Assembly: GCA_002310215.1 (NCBI GenBank)
Contig: DBYR01000034.1
Coordinates: forward strand, 7,995-65,329
Length of the DNA stretch: 57,335 nt
Origin: Bacteroidales bacterium UBA1181
Lineage (GTDB): Bacteria > Bacteroidota > Bacteroidia > Bacteroidales > Paludibacteraceae
Direction of reading: 5' to 3'
Position numbers and translations under genes: made by a program. The notes below the pieces were generated by a model. That model did not search any database. It was not told the origin of the DNA and saw only the letters and a program-made list of their open reading frames with translations. Positions 52,747 to 57,335 of this stretch are shown here, piece by piece (position 1 is the stretch's first letter; every line of letters starts with the position of its first letter).

Positions 52747-53334
52747 ATTATCGCAACAACAAAACCATTCATCAAGAGAACGGATGCGAAACCGAATGCC
52801 AATTCAGGTAATGGCAGCACGGGAAGAGAGCAACATCGCATCAATGATCGAATCCGAGAGAGCGAGGTTCGCCTCGTAGGAGACAATGTCGAGCAAGGAG
52901 TCTATCCCATCGAGGAGGCGCTTCGTATCGCTGACGATTTAGAGTTGGATTTGATTGAGATTTCTCCGAATGCGGTTCCTCCTGTTTGCAGGATCGCTGA
53001 CTATCAGAAGTTTCTGTATCAACAGAAGAAGAAGGAAAAGGAGATGAAGGCCAAAGCCACTAAGGTAGTGGTGAAGGAGATCCGTTTCGGGCCGCAGACC
53101 GACGACCATGACTACGAGTTCAAGTTGAAGCACGCCATCGGATTCCTCCAGGACGGTGCCAAATTGAAGGCGTACGTCTTCTTCAAGGGACGATCCATCC
53201 TATTCAAGGAACAAGGCGAGGTTCTCTTGCTGAGATTCGCCAACGACCTCGAGGAGTACGCTAAGGTGGACCAACTCCCTCAATTGGAAGGGAAGAGGAT
53301 GATTATCCAACTCTCGCCTAAGAAAAAGAAGTAA
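52747..53334 (+). CDS. infC: Translation initiation factor IF-3 with AUU start codon
   Basis: Binds the 30S subunit and controls start-codon choice. The 195-residue product contains the family signature INDRIRESEVRLVGDN near residue 30, YPIEEALRIADDLELDLIEI, PPVCRIADYQKFLYQQKKKEKE (the interdomain linker), and the C-terminal domain with KEIRFGPQTDDHDYEFKLKHA. There is no ATG: an in-frame TAG lies at 52735-52737, and the first codons after AGGAGG are TTA, ATT, ATC. ATT at 52747 has ideal 5-base spacing, as in E. coli infC, where AUU lets IF-3 repress its own synthesis; ATC at 52750 is the alternative. Followed by rpmI and rplT. Confidence 0.9.
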   Translation: MIATTKPFIKRTDAKPNANSGNGSTGREQHRINDRIRESEVRLVGDNVEQGVYPIEEALRIADDLELDLIEISPNAVPPVCRIADYQKFLYQQKKKEKEMKAKATKVVVKEIRFGPQTDDHDYEFKLKHAIGFLQDGAKLKAYVFFKGRSILFKEQGEVLLLRFANDLEEYAKVDQLPQLEGKRMIIQLSPKKKK

Positions 53335-53375
53335 GAAATTTTCTTAATACACAGTTTAATTTAATTTACAAAACA

Positions 53376-53573
53376 ATGCCAAAAGTAAAGACTAATTCCG
53401 GTGCCAAAAAGAGGTTCGCCCTTACCGGATCAGGAAAGATTAAGAGGAAGCATGCATTCAAGCGTCACATTTTGACGAAAAAGACGAAGAAACAAAAGTT
53501 GGGATTGACTCACATGGGACTTGTTTCCACAGCAGACAAAAAGGCAGTGAGAGAAATGCTTTGCTTGCGTTAA
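53376..53573 (+). CDS. rpmI: 50S ribosomal protein L35
   Basis: A 65-residue basic protein: MPKVKTNSGAKKRFALTGSGKIKRKHAFKRH is the L35 signature region. It sits 41 bp after infC and before rplT, the standard gene order. Confidence 0.97.
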   Translation: MPKVKTNSGAKKRFALTGSGKIKRKHAFKRHILTKKTKKQKLGLTHMGLVSTADKKAVREMLCLR

Positions 53574-53650
53574 AAACTTAGTATTAATCGATTGTTTAGC
53601 ATGAAGTTCTCATTCAATTGAGGCGCTAACGGTCACAAATTTTTAAGAAA

Positions 53651-54001
53651 ATGCCAAGATCAGTAAATCACGTTGCTTCAAGAGCAAAGAGAAAGAAAAT
53701 TTTGAAACTCACCAGAGGTTACTATGGTGCAAGAAAGAACGTTTGGACAGTTGCAAAGAACACTTGGGAGAAGGGTCTTTTGTATGCTTTCCGCGATCGT
53801 AGAAATAAGAAACGTAACTTCCGCGCTTTGTGGATCCAGCGTATCAACGCAGCCGCTCGCTTGGAAGGAATGTCATATTCCCAATTGATGGGCGCTATCC
53901 ACAAATCAGGTATTGAAATGAACCGTAAGGTGTTGGCTGACTTAGCCATGAACCAACCTGAGGCATTCAAGGCTGTTGTGGACAAAGTAAAGAACGCTTA
54001 A
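53651..54001 (+). CDS. rplT: 50S ribosomal protein L20
   Basis: A 116-residue protein with the L20 signature (RAKRKKILKLTRGYYGARKN at the start, RDRRNKKRNFRALWIQRINAA in the middle). It binds 23S rRNA early in 50S assembly and in other bacteria represses its own operon. Codon use is more A/T-ending than in its neighbours, as expected for a highly expressed gene. Followed by a strong terminator. Confidence 0.97.
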   Translation: MPRSVNHVASRAKRKKILKLTRGYYGARKNVWTVAKNTWEKGLLYAFRDRRNKKRNFRALWIQRINAAARLEGMSYSQLMGAIHKSGIEMNRKVLADLAMNQPEAFKAVVDKVKNA

Positions 54002-54021
54002 ATCATTCTTTATCATACGAG

Positions 54022-54053
54022 AGAGGTTATCCGACGGGTAACCTCTTTTTTTT
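54022..54053 (+). terminator. Terminator of infC-rpmI-rplT
   Basis: AGAGGTTA / TAACCTCT stem with a 9-nt loop and T8. Confidence 0.88.
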
Positions 54054-54102
54054 GTCCATTCCACCCCAAACGAAGACACATGGACAACAACCCCCTCGCC
54101 CG

Positions 54103-54143
54103 GAAAAAAACAGAACAGGAGACCTCAGAGAGGCCTCCTGTTT
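54103..54143 (-). terminator. Terminator of the NVEALA-like gene
   Basis: Minus-strand AACAGGAG ... CTCCTGTT stem with an inner CCTC/GAGG pairing, followed by a T-rich run. Confidence 0.75.
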
Positions 54144-54207
54144 CGTTTGCACCATACCTTATAGGTGAAACATTAACTTGTTATTAACTTACCCGCACAA
54201 GGATCAA

Positions 54208-54438
54208 TTACTCGTAAAAGTTTTGTTGCTCCTCTGCGGATGTGAACTCACTCCTCATGGCCGAGAACAATTGCTCTCCTCCAAGGTCTTCTTCGACAGG
54301 CTCCTGAAGCACCATGTCAGGTTCCGGCTCTACGTTTGCAGCACTCAACTCACAAGAGTTGTTCAAGTAATTCTGATACACCACTGCAGCTGTAGCGCAA
54401 ACACCCAACACTGCGAAAATTGCGATTCCTTTTTTCAT
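54208..54438 (-). CDS. NVEALA-like small exported peptide
   Basis: A 76-residue protein: one N-terminal hydrophobic segment (MKKGIAIFAVLGVCATAAVVY), then SAANVEPEPDMV and an acidic tail. The layout (short signal/anchor followed some 30 residues in by (A)NVE) matches the NVEALA family of small exported Bacteroidota peptides, although the motif here is NVEPEP rather than NVEALA. The function of the family is unknown. A perfect -7 box (54446-54453) ends only seven bases before the ATG, implying an mRNA with almost no leader. Confidence 0.6.
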   Translation of the reverse strand: MKKGIAIFAVLGVCATAAVVYQNYLNNSCELSAANVEPEPDMVLQEPVEEDLGGEQLFSAMRSEFTSAEEQQNFYE

Positions 54439-54445
54439 GGCCGTA

Positions 54446-54453
54446 CAAATTTA
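54446..54453 (-). promoter_or_regulatory. -7 box of the NVEALA-like gene
   Basis: Minus-strand TAAATTTG ends seven bases before the ATG, so transcription should begin at or beside the start codon. Confidence 0.6.
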
Positions 54454-54917
54454 GTTCAACATACACATTAATAATAAGCGTGTGGTTTTCCAACCGTCAC
54501 ATACCAAACTTAGTATTTATTTTTTCAAATTCCAAATAGTTCGACTTGTTTTTCCGCAAATGAACGCATATTTTATCCATTCGTAATTTAACATTATTTT
54601 AACATTATTTTCGCAAAAGAATTAACATAGATAGTGAATTTAACGTAAATTATTGATTAATATTATGACATATTCCAGTACATTCCACAGAAGAAGGAAA
54701 GGAAAGATGACTCAACCACACATTATATAAATCCGCATGGTTCGCCCCCACATTAGAGATCTTCACTACCCCTGTTCAGGGCAATTAACTTACGATTCGT
54801 TTCATCGAAAGCCTCCCCGAAAAGTAAAAACACCCACTACGCACCCTTTGGCGCAGAAAAAAAATGACGAGGAGACAAAAAAAAACGTCTACGCAAATAG
54901 ATTGCGCGGACAAAATG

Positions 54918-54942
54918 TATATTTGCCATTGGAAACAATTGG
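54918..54942 (+). promoter_or_regulatory. -7 box and candidate operator of the kinase-Thg1-WYL operon
   Basis: -7 TATATTTG (54918-54925) is followed directly by an imperfect inverted repeat, CCATTG-gaaa-CAATTGG (54926-54942), that would overlap the transcription start. It is a reasonable site for the WYL regulator encoded by the last gene, but that link is inference. Confidence 0.45.
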
Positions 54943-54972
54943 AATAATACAACTGACGAGAGGACAAGTATC

Positions 54973-55443
54973 ATGACGCAAATGCCTTTCAAACTTAAAA
55001 CGAATAAACAAATGATTGTTTTCATTGGCATCCAAGCCAGTGGAAAAACAACTTTCTACCGCAGTTTTTTGGCAGAGGCTGGATACGTTCATATCAATTT
55101 GGACACACTGCGCACACGCAACAAGGAGAAATTGGCCATTCAAACCTGCTTTAGGGATGGTCGTTCGTTTGTGGTCGACAACACGAATCCTGAGAAGGCG
55201 GATCGGGCAAGATATATCCCCGACGCGCGGAAGCATGGCTACGAGGTGATCGGCATATTTTTCCAAAGCATACTGAAAGATTGTATCTCACGTAACGAAA
55301 TGCGGGAGAAAAAAGTTCCCCGGATGGCTATTCCAGCAGCGCAGAATAGATTGCAGATGCCAGAATATGCGGAAGGGTTCGACCAATTATATTTTGCACA
55401 AATCGAGCAAGACGATTTTTTAATTACAGAATGGAGAGAATGA
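54973..55443 (+). CDS. P-loop kinase, polynucleotide-kinase-like (AAA_33 type)
   Basis: A 156-residue P-loop phosphotransferase related to the kinase part of polynucleotide kinases. Walker A is IGIQASGKTTFYRSF (near residue 18), then HINLDTLRTRN (about residue 45), VVDNTNPEKADRARYIPDAR (Walker B-like DNTN motif), and a lid region RNEMREKKVPRMAI. It should transfer the gamma-phosphate of ATP, plausibly to RNA 5'-hydroxyl ends given the next gene. No signal peptide; cytosolic. ATG 54973 is used; ATG 55012 (MIVFIG), which begins the fold, is equally plausible. Three bases separate its stop from the next ATG. Confidence 0.82.
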   Translation: MTQMPFKLKTNKQMIVFIGIQASGKTTFYRSFLAEAGYVHINLDTLRTRNKEKLAIQTCFRDGRSFVVDNTNPEKADRARYIPDARKHGYEVIGIFFQSILKDCISRNEMREKKVPRMAIPAAQNRLQMPEYAEGFDQLYFAQIEQDDFLITEWRE

Positions 55444-55446
55444 GAC

Positions 55447-56223
55447 ATGGATTTTAATACGCTGGATAAACAAATGCGTCGTTTTGAGCAGTCGATTGAC
55501 CGCACGATACTCGAAGGCACATATATTGTCGCACGTCTGGACGGGCACGGGTTCTCCCGTCTCACGGAGAAGGAATGGAGTTTGGAAAAACCTTTTGACA
55601 TACGGTTCCATGAAGCGATGACCGCTACCCTCAAGCATTTGATGCTTTGTGGGTTCCATACCATGTACGGATATACGCAGAGCGATGAAATATCACTGCT
55701 TTTTCACCTCGACGAGGATCGCTTCGGGCGCAAGGAACGCAAGCTGATATCAATTCTTTCGGCTGAAGCATCGGTCGCATTTTCCACTCACATAGGGCAC
55801 ATGGCGGTGTTCGACTGCAGACTTGTGCCCCTTCCCAACATCGACTATGTAATCGATTATTTCCGCTGGCGCCAAGAAGACTCCCATCGAAACTCGCTCA
55901 ACGCCCATTGCTATTGGCTATTTCGCAAGGAAGGCATATCAGCCAGTAATGTTCAAAAAAGGATTGCCGGATTATCCATCGAGGAGAGGAACGAGCTCCT
56001 ATTCAGCCATGGCATCAATTACAATGATTTGCCAATGTGGCAACGCCGTGGCATAGGAGCCTATTTCATAGACAAAGAGAAAGTAGGATACAATCCTGTA
56101 ACCAAAGCCCAAAACGTATGCGTTAGACGCTCGCTTTTCGTGGAGAATGAACTCCCCATCGGCGAGGAGTATGCGGATTTCATTCAATCACTAATAAAAA
56201 AGAACAGCCATGCCCGCCAATAA
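55447..56223 (+). CDS. Thg1-like 3'-5' nucleotidyltransferase (tRNA-His guanylyltransferase family)
   Basis: A 258-residue member of the Thg1/TLP family, enzymes that add nucleotides to RNA 5' ends in the 3'-5' direction using palm-domain chemistry. Metal-binding residues fit: Asp32 in ARLDGHGFSRLT (the DGRGF-type motif) and Asp80-Glu81 in GYTQSDEISLLF. Further family features are FDCRLVPLPN, YFRWRQEDSHRNSLNAHCYW and the region HGINYNDLPMWQRRGIGAYF. Bacteria encode G-1 of tRNA-His in the gene, so bacterial TLPs are thought to repair 5'-truncated tRNAs rather than mature tRNA-His. It sits between a polynucleotide-kinase-like gene and a WYL regulator gene, with which it overlaps by 14 bp. Confidence 0.9.
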   Translation: MDFNTLDKQMRRFEQSIDRTILEGTYIVARLDGHGFSRLTEKEWSLEKPFDIRFHEAMTATLKHLMLCGFHTMYGYTQSDEISLLFHLDEDRFGRKERKLISILSAEASVAFSTHIGHMAVFDCRLVPLPNIDYVIDYFRWRQEDSHRNSLNAHCYWLFRKEGISASNVQKRIAGLSIEERNELLFSHGINYNDLPMWQRRGIGAYFIDKEKVGYNPVTKAQNVCVRRSLFVENELPIGEEYADFIQSLIKKNSHARQ

Positions 56224-57253
56224 AAATGCGCTGATACGCTATAAGACCATCGATAAATGCCTTCGCAACCCATACCGACGTTGGACGCTTGAGGACCTTG
56301 TGGATGCCTGTTCCGACGCATTATACGAGATGGAGGGGATTGACAAGGGCGTTTCTGTCCGAACCATACAAAGCGACATTCAAACGATGCGTTCCGACAA
56401 ATTAGGCTACAACGCACCCATCGAAGTATACGATCATAAATATTATCGTTATGCGGACGAGGAATACTCCATCATGGACATGCCCCTATCCGAGAATGAC
56501 TGTAATGTGCTTCAAGAGGCCATAGACATGCTTCGGCAACTGGAGGGATTCGAGCAATTCGCGGAGATAGCGGACGTGGTCGGGCGTTTGCAAGACAAGC
56601 TCTCCATCACCCGTAACAACCGCAAGCCCATCATCCATTTCGACAGTGTGCCTAATCTGAAGGGCATCCGTCTGTTCACTCCATTCTACAACCACATCGT
56701 CCAGAAGCAGACGCAACGGATCATGTATCAATCATTTTCGGCGAGGCAACCAATGGAATACATCCTATGTCCCTATCCGTTGAAAGAGTTCCGTAACCGT
56801 TGGTTCCTTTTCGGTTCGAAAGCGAGCAATCTTCAGTTATATAATTTAGCACTTGACCGCATCGTCAGTGTAGAGCCCATAGAGATTTCGTATAGGGAGA
56901 ACCCGAATTTTGATTCGGAGCACTTCTTCGACGACGTGTTAGGCGTGAGCAAAAACATCAACACCACACCAAGGCGCATCGTTTTTTGGGCGAATGCGAA
57001 GCAGAGCAACTACATTAGGACCAAGCCCATTCATTCGTCTCAGAAGATAATCGAAGAGAATCCCCAAGACGGCAGTTGCACTTTTAGCATCGAGGTGGTA
57101 ATCAACTTCGAAATGTATTCCATATTCATGTCTTATGGTCCAGGGATCAAGATTCTTCAGCCACGAAATGTGAGGGCATACATGCGGGACAAATTGAAGC
57201 AAGCGATGCATTTATACGAAAAGGAGGAAGACAAAGGCGAGGCAAAAGAATAG
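56210..57253 (+). CDS. WYL-domain transcriptional regulator
   Basis: A 347-residue regulator: N-terminal winged helix-turn-helix (about 1-85, RWTLEDLVDACSDAL, VSVRTIQSDIQTMRSD), WYL domain (about 150-235; RIMYQSFSARQPMEYILCPY, FRNRWFLFGSKASN, LYNLALDRIVSVEP), and a C-terminal WCX-type domain (about 250-335). WYL domains sense ligands, often nucleic-acid-derived, and control DNA-damage and defence genes. Its start lies inside the end of the Thg1-like gene (14-bp overlap), so it is translationally coupled and almost certainly regulates this operon. The remaining 82 bp of the window after its stop hold nothing I can name. Confidence 0.9.
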   Translation: MPANKNALIRYKTIDKCLRNPYRRWTLEDLVDACSDALYEMEGIDKGVSVRTIQSDIQTMRSDKLGYNAPIEVYDHKYYRYADEEYSIMDMPLSENDCNVLQEAIDMLRQLEGFEQFAEIADVVGRLQDKLSITRNNRKPIIHFDSVPNLKGIRLFTPFYNHIVQKQTQRIMYQSFSARQPMEYILCPYPLKEFRNRWFLFGSKASNLQLYNLALDRIVSVEPIEISYRENPNFDSEHFFDDVLGVSKNINTTPRRIVFWANAKQSNYIRTKPIHSSQKIIEENPQDGSCTFSIEVVINFEMYSIFMSYGPGIKILQPRNVRAYMRDKLKQAMHLYEKEEDKGEAKE

Positions 57254-57335
57254 TCTTTTACAAGAGAAATCCCCAACTGGCTTTCCTCGCAAGTGGTGAG
57301 GTACGGACAAAAAAAAAGGGGTCAACCCGGATGGA

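Larger units (their letters stand above)
54439..54972. other. A/T-rich intergenic region between NVEALA-like gene and the kinase operon
   Basis: A 534-bp divergent spacer. Apart from the two promoters at its ends I see no gene: frames here are short, A/T-rich and lack start signals. Homopolymer A runs near 54860 and 54888 are present, and no repeat array occurs. Confidence 0.55.

Overview
The window is chromosomal DNA of a Bacteroidota member, most likely order Bacteroidales. The grounds are type IX secretion (T9SS) C-terminal sorting domains on three secreted proteins, a PorP/SprF-family protein, about twenty promoters with the Bacteroidota -7 box TAnnTTTG (several with a TTTG-like -33 box 18-21 bp upstream), lipoproteins with acidic residues after the lipid cysteine, a near-absence of Shine-Dalgarno sequences, and families typical of the group (DUF4403, DUF2339, an NVEALA-like peptide, type II glutaminyl cyclase). 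Genus cannot be fixed from sequence alone. Gene content is mostly core housekeeping, with no phage, plasmid, transposase or CRISPR array.

Layout. 1-9 kb: a tRNA 3' end, recQ, a methyltransferase, a DUF4403 protein, a YcxB-like protein overlapping recJ, and a ClC chloride channel. 9-14 kb: a surface lipoprotein, then a translationally coupled outer-membrane trio (barrel protein, OmpA-like, PorP/SprF-like) behind proS. 14-18 kb: a PstS-like binding protein carrying a T9SS sorting domain, then one intact and two broken RhuM-family genes in tandem containing near-perfect palindromes. 18-23 kb: lysC-lysA-glycosyltransferase-mazG. 23-31 kb: a T9SS-sorted GH9 cellulase, a histidine acid phosphatase, the aguA-aguB route to putrescine, and a large CotH-kinase protein with a T9SS sorting domain. 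31-36 kb: O-methyltransferase, FKBP lipoprotein, serS, and a lone bifunctional hisB. 36-46 kb: DUF2339 membrane protein, a lipoprotein coupled to topB, a barrel protein, and miaB with an LTA-synthase-like gene. 46-54 kb: lptB with a glutaminyl cyclase, tRNA-Glu(CTC), a lipoprotein with a CILP-like domain, thrS, and infC-rpmI-rplT, where infC appears to start at AUU behind a perfect AGGAGG. 54-57 kb: an NVEALA-like peptide gene, then a compact operon of a P-loop polynucleotide-kinase-like protein, a Thg1-like 3'-5' nucleotidyltransferase and a WYL-domain regulator.

The last operon is the strongest candidate for a little-described system: a regulated module that could phosphorylate RNA 5' ends and rebuild them in the 3'-5' direction, i.e. 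RNA or tRNA 5'-end repair. Other observations of note are 7-bp AnTTAAG repeat arrays placed directly at the stop codons of several genes and sometimes followed by a 28-bp perfect palindrome, the RhuM remnants with coding palindromes, the CILP-like bacterial lipoprotein, the PstS fold re-routed to T9SS, and a visible N-terminal glutamine rule in exported proteins together with the gene for the enzyme that would cyclise them.
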